A DNA stretch of 64,000 bases from Campylobacter concisus (GTDB lineage: Bacteria > Campylobacterota > Campylobacteria > Campylobacterales > Campylobacteraceae): positions 1,488,001-1,552,000 of the forward strand of contig NZ_CP012541.1 in assembly GCF_001298465.1 (NCBI RefSeq), given 5' to 3'. This document shows positions 37,557 through 47,413 of this stretch, in pieces (position 1 is the first letter of the stretch; each line of letters opens with the position of its first letter). The notes under the pieces were generated by a model, which was given only the letters and a program-made list of their open reading frames with translations, made no database searches and had not been told where the DNA came from. A program made the position numbers and the translations under genes.

Positions 37557-38564
37557 ATGCCAAAAGCTTCACTGATTTCTATCGCTTCTTACATTCCAGA
37601 AAAAATTCTAACAAATTTTGATTTTGAGAAAATGGTTGAAACAAGTGATGAATGGATAGTAAAGCGAACAGGTATCGAACAAAGGTATATTGCAACTAGC
37701 GAAACAACAAGTGACCTTGGTACAAAGGCTGGTGAATTAGCCATAAAACGCTCAGGACTTGATAAATCTCAAATCGATGCAATCATCTGTGCTACGATAT
37801 CTCCAGATCATCTTTGTATGCCATCTACCGCTTGCAAAATAGCTGCAAATTTGGGTTTAAACTATGGAGTTACAGCATTTGATATAAGTGCAGCTTGTAC
37901 AGGTTTTATTTATCTTTTAGAACTTGCAAATTCTCTCATTATTAGCGGCGCCAAAAAGAATGTCTTAATCATCGGAGCTGAAAAATTAAGCTCTATTGTT
38001 GACTATACAGATAGAAGCACTTGTATACTATTTGGTGATGGAGCAGGCGCGGCTGTAATTAGTAGTGGCAATGAAAATGAGATCATCGATATTCATACGG
38101 CAAGCGACGGCAAGCAAGCTGAACTTTTAATAACCCCAGGATGCGGGAGTGTATTTCCAGCCAGTGAGGAAACACTAAAAAATAGACTAAATTTTATCCA
38201 TATGAGTGGAAATGAAGTTTTTAAAATAGCAGTTCAAACACTTAGCAAAAGCGTAATAGAAATTCTGCATGCAAACAAAATGCAAAGCGAAGATATTGAT
38301 TTTTTTATACCTCATCAAGCGAATATAAGAATAATAGATGCAGTAAAAAATAGATTAAATTTTAAAGATGAGCAATGTGTCTTGACTGTTGCTAAATATG
38401 GCAATACAAGCTCCGCTTCAATTCCAATGGCTATAAATTATGCCTATGAAGATGGACGCATCAAAAATGGTTCAGTTTTGCTTCTTGATGCATTTGGTGG
38501 CGGCTTTACATGGGGATCAGCGATACTAAAATTTGGCGGAAAAAATTTTAGCGATTTACAATAA
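37557..38564 (+). CDS. fabH: 3-oxoacyl-[acyl-carrier-protein] synthase III
   Basis: Condenses acetyl-CoA with malonyl-ACP to start fatty acid synthesis. 335 residues with the catalytic triad Cys in [13 protein letters not shown], His in [12 protein letters not shown] and Asn in [12 protein letters not shown]. Last gene of the ndk operon; 235 AT-rich bases follow before ahpC, holding no further frame and the ahpC promoter near its end. Confidence 0.96.
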   Translation: MPKASLISIASYIPEKILTNFDFEKMVETSDEWIVKRTGIEQRYIATSETTSDLGTKAGELAIKRSGLDKSQIDAIICATISPDHLCMPSTACKIAANLGLNYGVTAFDISAACTGFIYLLELANSLIISGAKKNVLIIGAEKLSSIVDYTDRSTCILFGDGAGAAVISSGNENEIIDIHTASDGKQAELLITPGCGSVFPASEETLKNRLNFIHMSGNEVFKIAVQTLSKSVIEILHANKMQSEDIDFFIPHQANIRIIDAVKNRLNFKDEQCVLTVAKYGNTSSASIPMAINYAYEDGRIKNGSVLLLDAFGGGFTWGSAILKFGGKNFSDLQ

Positions 38565-38757
38565 TTACAGCAAGTAATCTTCTAAATTTTTAGCAACGCT
38601 TTTACTAATTTCTTTCAAATACTCTCATCAATAATTTTTTAAAATTCAAATTTTTATCGCTTTTAACAAAATCCATTTTCTGCTTTTACCAATAACACTA
38701 AATTTACTACACAAAAATTTCTAAAATATGTTTAAACTAAATTTAATTTTGTATAGA

Positions 38758-38763
38758 TATAAT
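38758..38763 (+). promoter_or_regulatory. -10 element for ahpC
   Basis: TATAAT 37 bases before the ahpC ATG, in an AT-rich gap, followed by an AAGGAG ribosome binding site. I looked for a PerR-like dyad nearby and could not make a convincing one. Confidence 0.55.
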
Positions 38764-38799
38764 TTCGCAATCAATAAAATTTATTATTAAGGAGAACAA

Positions 38800-39399
38800 A
38801 TGTTAGTAACAAAAAAAGCACCTGATTTTACAGCTGCAGCAGTTTTAGGAAACAATCAAATTGTAAATGATTTTAATCTTTATAAAAATATTGGCGAGAA
38901 AGGCGCGGTTGTATTTTTCTATCCAATGGATTTTACTTTTGTTTGCCCAAGCGAAATTATCGCATTTGACAAAAGATATGACGAGTTCAAGTCACGTGGT
39001 ATCGAAGTTATCGCAGTTTCATGCGATAACCAATTCTCACATTTTGCATGGAAAGAGACTCCGGTAAACAAAGGCGGTATTGGTAAAGTTCGCTTCCCTA
39101 TCGTAGCTGATATGACAAAATCAATCGCTCGCGGATTTGACGTACTTCTAGAAGATGCTGGTGTAGCGCTTCGCGGTAGTTTCTTGCTTGATAAAGACGG
39201 CACTGTTCGCCACGCAGTTATAAACGATCTTCCACTTGGCAGAAATATCGATGAGATGATAAGAATGGTTGATACTATGCTATTTACAAATGAGCACGGC
39301 GAAGTTTGCCCAGCTGGCTGGAACAAAGGTGATGCTGGTATGAAACCAAGCACTGAAGGTGTTGCCGACTACCTTTCACATAACGAAGGCAAACTATAA
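38800..39399 (+). CDS. ahpC: Alkyl hydroperoxide reductase C (2-Cys peroxiredoxin)
   Basis: Reduces H2O2 and organic peroxides. 199 residues, typical AhpC/Tsa: peroxidatic Cys in DFTFVCPSEIIAF, resolving Cys in GEVCPAGW, and the GGIGKVRFPIVAD stretch. No ahpF is nearby; in Campylobacter and Helicobacter AhpC is served by thioredoxin. Monocistronic, between its own promoter and a hairpin. Confidence 0.96.
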   Translation: MLVTKKAPDFTAAAVLGNNQIVNDFNLYKNIGEKGAVVFFYPMDFTFVCPSEIIAFDKRYDEFKSRGIEVIAVSCDNQFSHFAWKETPVNKGGIGKVRFPIVADMTKSIARGFDVLLEDAGVALRGSFLLDKDGTVRHAVINDLPLGRNIDEMIRMVDTMLFTNEHGEVCPAGWNKGDAGMKPSTEGVADYLSHNEGKL

Positions 39400-39405
39400 T
39401 CAACA

Positions 39406-39438
39406 GAAATTTCTAGGTATCCTTTACCTAGAAATTTC
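39406..39438 (+). terminator. Hairpin after ahpC
   Basis: Perfect 14-base arms (GAAATTTCTAGGTA and its complement) with a five-base loop seven bases after the ahpC stop. No T-run follows, so it may stabilise the 3' end or mark termination rather than act as a classic intrinsic terminator. Confidence 0.55.
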
Positions 39439-39522
39439 TCCTCCAAATAATTTTAAATACTTTTTTAATATAACTTTTTATATCATAGCCTTGGCTTTAA
39501 TCAACAACATTCCGGAGACTAC

Positions 39523-40605
39523 ATGGATTTTAAAGGCAGGCAAGAGCTTGTAATAAATTGCGAAGATAGCATACTTAAATTAAGAGATAAATTTATCGAC
39601 GATGGTATCAAATTTTGTAGACAGCTAACATTTATCGTACCGCACGATCAGGTAAAAATTTGTCTTGAAAACATTTTTGATACACTGCTTATTCAAAAGC
39701 CAAATGCTATGCAACTACAAGATGATTTAAATAATCTAATACCAAAATCAAACGCAAGAGACGAATTAATAAATTTCCTACTTTTAAATTTGACTTTAAA
39801 TTTTAGTCACTCTTGCGACAATAGCACCTTCGTAGGTTATTTCGTAAATGCCGTTTCAAGAATCAAAGAAATTTTATGTGGTGCCAAAGACCAGCAAGAA
39901 ACAAATGTAAAAGATATGATTGAAACCGGAACATTTTTTTATGAAGATCCGATCAATACATTCACTCGCATGAAAAGAGCCAAGGTAAGGCCTGAGCTTT
40001 TAAATTTATATGATGGATTAAATATAAAATATGAGGCTGAAATTTTAGAAGTTAAGGAAGATAGTGTCGTTTTTCGCGTGGATATGATGCAAATTTTAGC
40101 CATGAAGCAAGACGGCAAAGGTTTTATTTTGCCAAATAGCTTTTTCTCAAAGCCTTTGTGTGCAGATATCATAAATTATAATATAACAGATAAAAGTGTT
40201 ACTTTTTCAAATTTCTTGCTAAATACAACAATGTATGCGTACAAAAGAAAATTCCAACGTATTTTGCCAAATCGTTTTACTAAAACTATTATCAAAGGCA
40301 AACAAGACAAGATCGAAGGTAGCCTTTATGATGTTTCCGAAGGCGGCATAAGTGTATTAAGTTCACAATCTGCAAATTTTAAAGATAACGAAGAATTAGA
40401 AGTCATTTTTGATCTCTTGATGTCTGAAAAAATGGTAAAAAGAGTTTCTTTAAGGCTAAAATTAGTTACTGAAATAACCTATAAAGGCTACATCAGATAC
40501 TGTATGAAGCTTATCGATGATGATGAAACGATAAAAGATTTTACGCAAAAGCGCATAAAAGAGACACTTGACGAGCTTCGCTCACGTATAAATTTATACG
40601 AATAA
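39523..40605 (+). CDS. PilZ-domain protein
   Basis: 360 residues. A C-terminal PilZ domain (about 235-350) shows the basic stretch YKRKFQRILPNR and YDVSEGGISVLS, matching the RxxxR and D/NxSxxG c-di-GMP motifs. The N-terminal 200 residues are helical and not recognised. Campylobacter have few classical c-di-GMP enzymes, so ligand binding is uncertain. CCGGAG precedes the ATG; the ATPase gene follows after eight bases. Confidence 0.8.
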   Translation: MDFKGRQELVINCEDSILKLRDKFIDDGIKFCRQLTFIVPHDQVKICLENIFDTLLIQKPNAMQLQDDLNNLIPKSNARDELINFLLLNLTLNFSHSCDNSTFVGYFVNAVSRIKEILCGAKDQQETNVKDMIETGTFFYEDPINTFTRMKRAKVRPELLNLYDGLNIKYEAEILEVKEDSVVFRVDMMQILAMKQDGKGFILPNSFFSKPLCADIINYNITDKSVTFSNFLLNTTMYAYKRKFQRILPNRFTKTIIKGKQDKIEGSLYDVSEGGISVLSSQSANFKDNEELEVIFDLLMSEKMVKRVSLRLKLVTEITYKGYIRYCMKLIDDDETIKDFTQKRIKETLDELRSRINLYE

Positions 40606-40613
40606 GGCAGCTA

Positions 40614-42902
40614 GTGAAAACAATACAAGAAAATTTAAAACTTTTTTATATCGGACTAAAAGACAAAGAGCCATTTTTTTATAAAAATAAGGATCTAACC
40701 ACCCACGTAGCTATCATAGGTATGACAGGTAGCGGTAAAACAGGCCTTGGTATCACGCTTTTAGAAGAGGCATGCATAGACAATATCCCTTCTATCATCA
40801 TCGATCCAAAGGGCGACATCACAAATTTAGCTCTAACCTTTCCGCAGATGAGGCCGGAGGATTTTTTACCATACATAGATGAAGCAGAAGCAACCAACAA
40901 AGGTCAAAGCGTAGAGGAATTTGCCACCTCTCAAGCCGAGCTTTGGAGAAACGGCATAGAGTCGAGCTTTCAAGACCTTGAGCGAGTAAAAATTTTAAAA
41001 GAAAGCGCTAGCTTTAACATCTACACACCAAAAAGCTCAGCTGGTATAGGCGTGGCGCTACTTAGTGACTTTGCCTGCCCAAATATCAATGACGAAGAAA
41101 TTTTTAGCAACTATATAAATTCGCTTGCAGCCTCAGTATTATCTCTTGTAGGTATAAATTCCGAGGACACGAACTCAAAAGAACAGCTGCTTATCTCAAC
41201 TATATTTGAGACTAAATTTAAAGAGCAAAAAGATGTCAGCATCGAAGAGCTTATAAATTTCATCGCAAATCCACCTTTTAAAAAGATAGGTGTCTTTGAC
41301 GTGGATACCTTCTATCCAAGCAGTGAGCGCCTAAAGCTTGCCATGAAGATAAACGCACTTATCGCAAGCCCAAGTTTTAAAGGCTGGACTCAAGGCGTTA
41401 GACTAGAAATTTCAAAGATGCTATTTGACGAAAACGGCAAAGCAAAGTGCAATATCTTTACAATCTCACACCTAAATGACGTTGAGAGGATGTTTTTTGT
41501 TGCCCTTTTACTAAACGAGATCATCGCGTGGATGCGCGGCACCGAGGGCACAAGCTCACTTAGAGCGATCCTTTATATGGACGAAATTTTTGGCTTCTTC
41601 CCACCAAATGCAAACCCGCCGTCAAAAACGCCTATGCTTACGCTCTTAAAACAAGCTCGTGCATTTGGTCTTGGCTGCGTCTTAAGCACGCAAAACCCAG
41701 TAGATCTTGACTACAAAGGTCTTAGCAACATCGGTACTTGGTTCATCGGCCGCCTCCAAACAGCGCAGGATAAAGCCCGCGTGATCGACGGACTAAGCGG
41801 CATCGCAGGCTCAAGCTTAGATAAAGCTTCGCTTGAAAATCTCATATCAAATTTGGCAAAAAGAAATTTCTTACTCAAAAATATAAACGAGGACGGCTTA
41901 AACGTCATCTCCACGCGCTGGGCGCTTAGCTATCTAAAAGGACCGCTCAGCCGCGAGCAAATTTCAAATTTGATGAAAGATAAAAAAGAAAATTTAAGCA
42001 CTCAAAGCGTGGATAAAAGCGAGATGAAATTTAGCATAAAGCCCATAATCTCAAATGAGATTACGCAACTTTATGCTAACTCAAAAAGCCTCACGCCAAA
42101 TTTATTTGCAAGTGCGAAGGTGAGAATTTATGACACCAAAAAAGGCATCGATAGCGTTTATGAAGTAAGCTATCTTTATGAACTAAACGAAAATGACAAT
42201 GAGCCAAACTGGGATGAGGCTAGCGAAGGCATGCACGTTGAAGCAAGCGAAAATGAGCCAAGCGGTGCAAGCTTTGCAGCTGTGCCAAATTTTATTTTAA
42301 AAGCTAAAAATTTTGACAATATCCAAAAAGATTTTAAAGAGTATCTGTATAGAAATTTTAAATTTAATACCTTCGAAGCATTGGGAATTTATTCAAAAAA
42401 CAATGAAGCAAAGGAGCAGTTTTATATCAGGCTTCAAGATAAGTGCAATGAAATTTTAGAAGAACAAACCGCAAAACTCACAGCAAAATTTGAAAAAGAG
42501 CAAAAAAACTTGCAAGATAAACTAAACAAAGCCTTGGCAAAGCTTGATAAAGAGCAAAAAGATATGACTGGAAGTGGCCTTGATGCTGCTATAAATATCG
42601 GAGCAAGCATACTTGGGGCACTATTTGGCAACAAGCTCTTATCTCGTCAAAATGCCGGCAAGATTGCATCAAGTGCCAGAAGTGCAAATAAAGTCTTAAA
42701 AGAAAGAAGTGATGTCAAACTTAGCGAGCAAAATGTAAATGATATAAATTTAGCCCTAAGTGAGCTAGAAGAGAAATTTTTAAGAGAAAGCGAAGAGTTA
42801 AAAGAAGCAAATGATGTCAAAAATATTACGATAAATGAGACACAAATTTCACCTAAGAAAGGTGATATCTATGACGAAAAAGTCGTGCTTTTATGGAGAT
42901 AA
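40614..42902 (+). CDS. HerA-like/DUF853 ATPase (YjgR family)
   Basis: 762 residues, start GTG at 40614 with AAGGCAG upstream. Walker A is IIGMTGSGKTGLGI (residues about 34-47) with IIDPKGDITNL after it; Walker B is AILYMDEIFGFFP; QARAFGLGCVLSTQNP is the sensor-type motif. Residues about 610-660 form a charged coiled coil and a glycine/alanine-rich stretch follows. DUF853 proteins are grouped with HerA/FtsK ATPases; cellular role is unknown. Probably co-transcribed with the PilZ gene. Confidence 0.85.
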   Translation: MKTIQENLKLFYIGLKDKEPFFYKNKDLTTHVAIIGMTGSGKTGLGITLLEEACIDNIPSIIIDPKGDITNLALTFPQMRPEDFLPYIDEAEATNKGQSVEEFATSQAELWRNGIESSFQDLERVKILKESASFNIYTPKSSAGIGVALLSDFACPNINDEEIFSNYINSLAASVLSLVGINSEDTNSKEQLLISTIFETKFKEQKDVSIEELINFIANPPFKKIGVFDVDTFYPSSERLKLAMKINALIASPSFKGWTQGVRLEISKMLFDENGKAKCNIFTISHLNDVERMFFVALLLNEIIAWMRGTEGTSSLRAILYMDEIFGFFPPNANPPSKTPMLTLLKQARAFGLGCVLSTQNPVDLDYKGLSNIGTWFIGRLQTAQDKARVIDGLSGIAGSSLDKASLENLISNLAKRNFLLKNINEDGLNVISTRWALSYLKGPLSREQISNLMKDKKENLSTQSVDKSEMKFSIKPIISNEITQLYANSKSLTPNLFASAKVRIYDTKKGIDSVYEVSYLYELNENDNEPNWDEASEGMHVEASENEPSGASFAAVPNFILKAKNFDNIQKDFKEYLYRNFKFNTFEALGIYSKNNEAKEQFYIRLQDKCNEILEEQTAKLTAKFEKEQKNLQDKLNKALAKLDKEQKDMTGSGLDAAINIGASILGALFGNKLLSRQNAGKIASSARSANKVLKERSDVKLSEQNVNDINLALSELEEKFLRESEELKEANDVKNITINETQISPKKGDIYDEKVVLLWR

Positions 42903-42962
42903 TTTATAAAAGAATTAGTATTTTTTTACTATCATTCGCTCTTTAATTATAAAAGGTAATAT

Positions 42963-43574
42963 ATGCAAAACTTAATACTTTATGCTATTAGCTATTTACT
43001 TGGTAGTATCCCATCAGGCTTGATACTCGCAAGAATTTTTGGACACGTTGATATAAAAAACGAAGGTAGTAAAAGCATTGGGGCAACAAATGTCCTAAGA
43101 GTTTTAAAACAAACCAATCCAAAACTAGCCAAAAAGCTTGCTATTTTGACTGTGGTTTGTGATGTACTAAAGGGTGTTTTGCCGCTTATAGTCGCTTTAT
43201 CTTTAGGTGCTAGTCAAAGCGTACTTTGGACGATGGCAGTTTTAAGTGTAGCAGGACACTGTTTCTCAGTATTTTTAGGATTTCAGGGTGGCAAAGGTGT
43301 TGCTACTGGAGCTGGCGTGATAGCATTTTTCTTGCCAGTTGAGATTATTATCGCTTTAGTAGTTTGGTTTTTTGTTGGTAAATTTTTAAAGATTAGCTCG
43401 CTTGCCTCACTTTGTGCTTTGATAGCACTCATTGTCTCAAGCTTTGTGATCCATCCGGAGTTAGATGAAATTTACACGCATGCACCGCTTCTAATCATTG
43501 CATTTTTGGTAGTTTATAAACATATACCAAATATCGTTCGCCTAATATCTGGCAAGGAGCAAAAAGTCGTATGA
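42963..43574 (+). CDS. plsY: Glycerol-3-phosphate acyltransferase PlsY
   Basis: Inner-membrane enzyme that moves the acyl group from acyl-phosphate (made by PlsX) to glycerol 3-phosphate. 203 residues, five or six membrane segments, with the three conserved loops SYLLGSIPSGLILAR, EGSKSIGATNVLR and GFQGGKGVATG. Overlaps folB by four bases (ATGA). Confidence 0.96.
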   Translation: MQNLILYAISYLLGSIPSGLILARIFGHVDIKNEGSKSIGATNVLRVLKQTNPKLAKKLAILTVVCDVLKGVLPLIVALSLGASQSVLWTMAVLSVAGHCFSVFLGFQGGKGVATGAGVIAFFLPVEIIIALVVWFFVGKFLKISSLASLCALIALIVSSFVIHPELDEIYTHAPLLIIAFLVVYKHIPNIVRLISGKEQKVV

Positions 43575-43897
43575 AAAGTGAAATAACAACTATTATAAAA
43601 GATTATAAATTTAAAACAGTTATTGGAATGCTTGACTTTGAGCGAGTAGGAAAGCAAGAAGTACAAGTAAATCTAGAAATTTGTTCAACTAGTTTTGTTG
43701 ATTATATTTTAGTTATGGATTTTATAAATAGTTTTTACAATGAAAAAAAATTTCAGAGCGTTGAAGAGTCACTTGAAGTAACCTGCAAAGCATTAAAAGA
43801 AAAGTTTGACTCACTTACTAGCTTGAAAATGGAAATTTTAAAAACTGAAATTTTACCAAATGCGGTCGTCGGAGCAAAAATAAGCACTGTTTTTTAA
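43571..43897 (+). CDS. folB: Dihydroneopterin aldolase family protein
   Basis: 108 residues, FolB fold: starts with a strand leading to IGMLDFERVGKQEVQVNLEI and ends LPNAVVGAKIST, with the glutamate and lysine positions expected of the family. It would cleave dihydroneopterin in folate synthesis. The match is short and the family diverse, so epimerase-type activity is possible. It overlaps plsY and precedes cosR by 76 bases. Confidence 0.8.
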   Translation: MKSEITTIIKDYKFKTVIGMLDFERVGKQEVQVNLEICSTSFVDYILVMDFINSFYNEKKFQSVEESLEVTCKALKEKFDSLTSLKMEILKTEILPNAVVGAKISTVF

Positions 43898-43937
43898 AAA
43901 TTTATTAAAGTATCTTGAAATGTTGCTTAATTTATGA

Positions 43938-43943
43938 TACAAT
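43938..43943 (+). promoter_or_regulatory. Possible -10 for cosR
   Basis: TACAAT preceded by TGA, 31 bases before the cosR ATG; AAGGAAAT is the ribosome binding site. Confidence 0.45.
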
Positions 43944-43973
43944 CCCCAATAAATTTTAGTTTAAGGAAATAAA

Positions 43974-44645
43974 ATGCGTATTTTAATAGTAGAAGATGAA
44001 GTAACGCTAAACAAGACGATTGCTGAGGGCCTACAAGAGTTTGGCTACCAGACAGATAGCTCTGAAAATTTTAAAGATGCTGAGTACTACATCGGCATCA
44101 GAAACTATGACTTGGTTTTAACTGATTGGATGCTTCAAGATGGCGATGGAGTAGATCTTATAAATATCATCAAACACAAATCTCCACGCACCTCAGTTGT
44201 TGTACTTTCTGCAAAAGATGATAAAGAGAGCGAAATAAAAGCACTTAGAGCTGGTGCTGATGACTATATCAAAAAGCCATTTGATTTTGACATCTTAGTA
44301 GCTAGACTTGAAGCTAGACTACGCTTTGGTGGTACAAATATCATCAAAATAGACGAGCTCATCATCAATCCAGATGAAGAGAAAATCACATATTTAGGTC
44401 GTGATATTGAGTTAAAAGGTAAACCGTTTGAGGTACTAACTCACCTTGCAAGACACTCAGATCAGATCGTATCTAAAGAGCAACTACTTGATGCTATTTG
44501 GGAGGAGCCAGAGCTTGTAACTCCAAACGTTATCGAGGTTGTTATCAATCAAATTCGCCAAAAAATGGATAAGCCGCTAAATATTTCAACGATTGAAACC
44601 GTTAGAAGACGCGGATATAGATTTTGTTTTCCCAAAAAAGCTTAA
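43974..44645 (+). CDS. cosR: OmpR-type response regulator CosR
   Basis: 223 residues. Receiver domain (1-115) with the acidic pair at E7/D8, phospho-acceptor D51 in LVLTDWMLQDGDG, S79-type VVLSAKDD and the lysine in DDYIKKPF. Winged-helix domain (about 125-223) with KGKPFEVLTHLARHSDQIVS and IETVRRRGYRFCFPKK, nearly identical to C. jejuni CosR, an essential regulator of oxidative stress genes (including ahpC) that has no kinase partner there. I recall the C. jejuni protein as atypical at residue 51; here it is Asp. A kinase gene overlaps the 3' end by 22 bases. Confidence 0.92.
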   Translation: MRILIVEDEVTLNKTIAEGLQEFGYQTDSSENFKDAEYYIGIRNYDLVLTDWMLQDGDGVDLINIIKHKSPRTSVVVLSAKDDKESEIKALRAGADDYIKKPFDFDILVARLEARLRFGGTNIIKIDELIINPDEEKITYLGRDIELKGKPFEVLTHLARHSDQIVSKEQLLDAIWEEPELVTPNVIEVVINQIRQKMDKPLNISTIETVRRRGYRFCFPKKA

Positions 44646-45901
44646 GAAATAGATTTATATTACAATTAGCATCTGGTGCTATGATGCTAATTGTAGTTAT
44701 TTCGGTAATGCTTTATCACTATATAAGGGTTACTGTTTTTCAAAGTGTAGTTAATGAGCTAAACTATCAAGCAGAAGCTTATAAAAAAAATCCTCAGAAT
44801 TTCAATCCTTTAAATTCAAAAACATTTACGATAGAAAATCCAAACAAAACCCTAGCAACGATAAAAACAGACGAGCCACAAGATAAAGAAACATATATCG
44901 TAACACAAAAATCAAAGGATCAAAGTAAAACTATTTTAATAACAAAACTTGATGAAAGCAGTTATTTAAGCCTAGAAAAAGATACTACACTTCAAGCTCA
45001 TATAGTAGAAGAAATTTTTATAGATATTATAATCGTAAATGTGTCAGCGATACTTTTGGTGCTTTTTTATGCACTATTTTTATCAAGAATGCTTTTAATA
45101 CCTATAAAAATTTTAAGTCACAAGCTTACAAATTTAGACGAAAAATTTCTTCATGAGATAGATATAAAAAGTCTACCAGATGAGTTTTTACCACTTGGAC
45201 AGAGCATAAATAGGCTAATCTCTCGAATCCAAACATTTGTCTTATACCAAAAAGAACTTTTTGTAGGCGTAGCGCATGAGTTAAAAACACCGCTGGCTGT
45301 AATGAAAACAAAAAATGAAGTTACACTTTTAAAGCCACGCGAGAGTGAAAAATATATCGAAGCTCTAAAATCAAACAATGAAGCTATAAACGGCATGAAC
45401 GCGATGATAAGTTCTATACTTGAGATCGGCCGTCAAGAAGGAGCTCAGTTTGAAGAGCCAGTAAATACCGATGTCATAGGATTTTTAAAAAAACTTGCGA
45501 AAAACTATGAGATACTTGCAAAAAATGATGAAAAAAATATAAAACTGGACCTAAAACCAGAAATTTTAAATCTAAAAATCCAAACTAGCCTATTAACTCA
45601 CATCGTGCAAAATTTTGTTCAAAATGCCATTAAATTTTCACCAAAAAATAGCACCATTACGATTAGTTCTAAGCTTATAAAAAATAAATTTATCATCGAA
45701 GTAATAGATGAAGGAATAGGCATAGATGAGAGTAAAGATTTATTTGCTCCATTTAAAAGATATGGCGACAAAGGTGGTGCTGGGCTTGGGTTGTTTCTAG
45801 TTAAAGGTGCAGCACAGGCTCTTGGTGGCGAAGTAGACATTAAAAATAGAAACGATAGAAGCGGTGCAGTCGCAAGCCTAGTTTTAAATATAAAAGGATA
45901 A
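44624..45901 (+). CDS. Sensor histidine kinase encoded directly after cosR
   Basis: 425 residues. Membrane helices at about 13-32 and 129-155 enclose a periplasmic sensor region of about 95 residues; then a HAMP-like linker, the H-box FVGVAHELKTPLAV with His218, N-box HIVQNFVQNAIKFSP, and G-boxes DEGIGIDES and GGAGLGLFLV. It starts at a TTG inside cosR; no other start fits before the first membrane helix. All catalytic boxes are intact. Position and overlap make it the likely partner of CosR. The signal is unknown; the sensor region has no cysteine. Confidence 0.88.
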   Translation: MFSQKSLRNRFILQLASGAMMLIVVISVMLYHYIRVTVFQSVVNELNYQAEAYKKNPQNFNPLNSKTFTIENPNKTLATIKTDEPQDKETYIVTQKSKDQSKTILITKLDESSYLSLEKDTTLQAHIVEEIFIDIIIVNVSAILLVLFYALFLSRMLLIPIKILSHKLTNLDEKFLHEIDIKSLPDEFLPLGQSINRLISRIQTFVLYQKELFVGVAHELKTPLAVMKTKNEVTLLKPRESEKYIEALKSNNEAINGMNAMISSILEIGRQEGAQFEEPVNTDVIGFLKKLAKNYEILAKNDEKNIKLDLKPEILNLKIQTSLLTHIVQNFVQNAIKFSPKNSTITISSKLIKNKFIIEVIDEGIGIDESKDLFAPFKRYGDKGGAGLGLFLVKGAAQALGGEVDIKNRNDRSGAVASLVLNIKG

Positions 45902-45903
45902 AA

Positions 45904-47352
45904 ATGGCAAAGAGAACCGCAGTAATCGACCTTGGCTCAAATTCCATGCGAATGGCGATATTTGAGAGAACGTCACGCTTAGCATTTTTTATACTAGCTG
46001 AATATAAAACAAAGGTTCGCCTAGGTGAAGGCGGATATGGCTCAAACAATGAAATATCCGAAAGCTCGATGGAAAAAGCGCTAAAGGCTTTTAGAGAATT
46101 TTCAAATATCATAAAAAGCTACAAATGCAATAAAGTCTTATGTGTTGGTACTTCAGCGCTTAGGGACGCTCCAAACGCAAATGTTTTGATCTCTCTTTTA
46201 AGAAAAAAACTTGGCATAAATTTAAAAGTCATAGACGGCAAAGAAGAGGCTACTTTTGGTGCAATCGCGGCCAAGAATTTACTCCATAACATCGCTGAAT
46301 GCGTCACTATTGATATCGGTGGCGGATCAACTGAGCTTGCCAGAATAAGCAAAGGCAAAATAATAGATACGCTCTCACTTGACATTGGTACAGTTAGGTT
46401 AAAAGAGCTTTTTTTTGATAAGAAAAACTTAAATAAGTTGCCAAAATTTTTAGAACAAGTTACAAAACAGATATATGAGCGATTTAAATGCCAAAATATA
46501 ATCGCTATTGGTGGCTCTCTTAGAGCGATATCATCTGCTATAATGAGCAAAAATTTATATCCACTCTCATCACTGCATGGCTTTTGCTATAAGCTTAGCG
46601 ACGAGCAAGCCTACATCGAGAGCATTGCAAATGTTAGCGTGCTTGAGCTAAATAAATTTCCTATTAAAAAAGATAGATACGACACCATTAGAGAAGGCGC
46701 ACATATCTTTTTAGCCCTTGCCGAAGCTCTAAATGCCAAAAATATTATAACAAGTGGGGTTGGCGTAAGAGAGGGAGTGTTCTTAAAAGATTTTTTACGC
46801 CCTAGCATTAAATTTCCGCAAAATTTTAATCCAAGTATCAAAAGTTTGCAAGATCGTTTTATATTATCATGTAATAAATCGGTCACAAGATATGCAAAAG
46901 ATATATTTATGGTATTAAAAAAGCTTCACGGTTTAAGCGATAACTATCTTGAAGTGCTTTTAGTTGCTACAAAACTTCACAATGTCGGTCAAGAGATTGG
47001 CTTTTATGGCGATCATAAAAACTCAGCCTATATAGTCCTAAATGCCTTAAATTATGGCTTTTCGCATGAACAAAAAGCATTGATTGCAGTAGTAATTGGC
47101 ACAAACGGAAAGAAAAACATCTATGAATTTGAGCGATATAAAAATTTACTTCCAAAAGCCGAGTGTATAAGATGGCTAAGTTTTATACTCTCACTAGCAA
47201 AGGCACTTGATCTAACCTGTGAAAGGCCAAATCTAAACTTCGAATTTAGTGGGCATACGCTGAAAATAGAAGGCGCAAAAGAATTTGCTATGGCAAAAGA
47301 AGAGATAAAAAAGATCACAAAGCCTGAAATTTTTGCTATTTCGTTTGTATAA
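45904..47352 (+). CDS. ppx: Ppx/GppA family exopolyphosphatase
   Basis: 482 residues, actin-like ATPase fold: VIDLGSNSMRMAIFE, VGTSALRDAPN, IDIGGGSTELARI and IIAIGGSLRAIS. The C-terminal 170 residues form the helical HD-like domain of long Ppx/GppA proteins. It hydrolyses inorganic polyphosphate or pppGpp; family members do either. Two bases after the kinase gene, so part of the cosR unit. Convergent with the fliO-like gene. Confidence 0.9.
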   Translation: MAKRTAVIDLGSNSMRMAIFERTSRLAFFILAEYKTKVRLGEGGYGSNNEISESSMEKALKAFREFSNIIKSYKCNKVLCVGTSALRDAPNANVLISLLRKKLGINLKVIDGKEEATFGAIAAKNLLHNIAECVTIDIGGGSTELARISKGKIIDTLSLDIGTVRLKELFFDKKNLNKLPKFLEQVTKQIYERFKCQNIIAIGGSLRAISSAIMSKNLYPLSSLHGFCYKLSDEQAYIESIANVSVLELNKFPIKKDRYDTIREGAHIFLALAEALNAKNIITSGVGVREGVFLKDFLRPSIKFPQNFNPSIKSLQDRFILSCNKSVTRYAKDIFMVLKKLHGLSDNYLEVLLVATKLHNVGQEIGFYGDHKNSAYIVLNALNYGFSHEQKALIAVVIGTNGKKNIYEFERYKNLLPKAECIRWLSFILSLAKALDLTCERPNLNFEFSGHTLKIEGAKEFAMAKEEIKKITKPEIFAISFV

Positions 47353-47413
47353 ATTTTGAAACTAGCTTTAACGCATAAAAATTTAAATTGGATGAGAATT
47401 TTAGCTAAAACTA

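Noticed and set aside
38565-38799. PerR-type operator before ahpC
   Set aside because: Several AT-rich half-sites exist, but no dyad stood out from the background.
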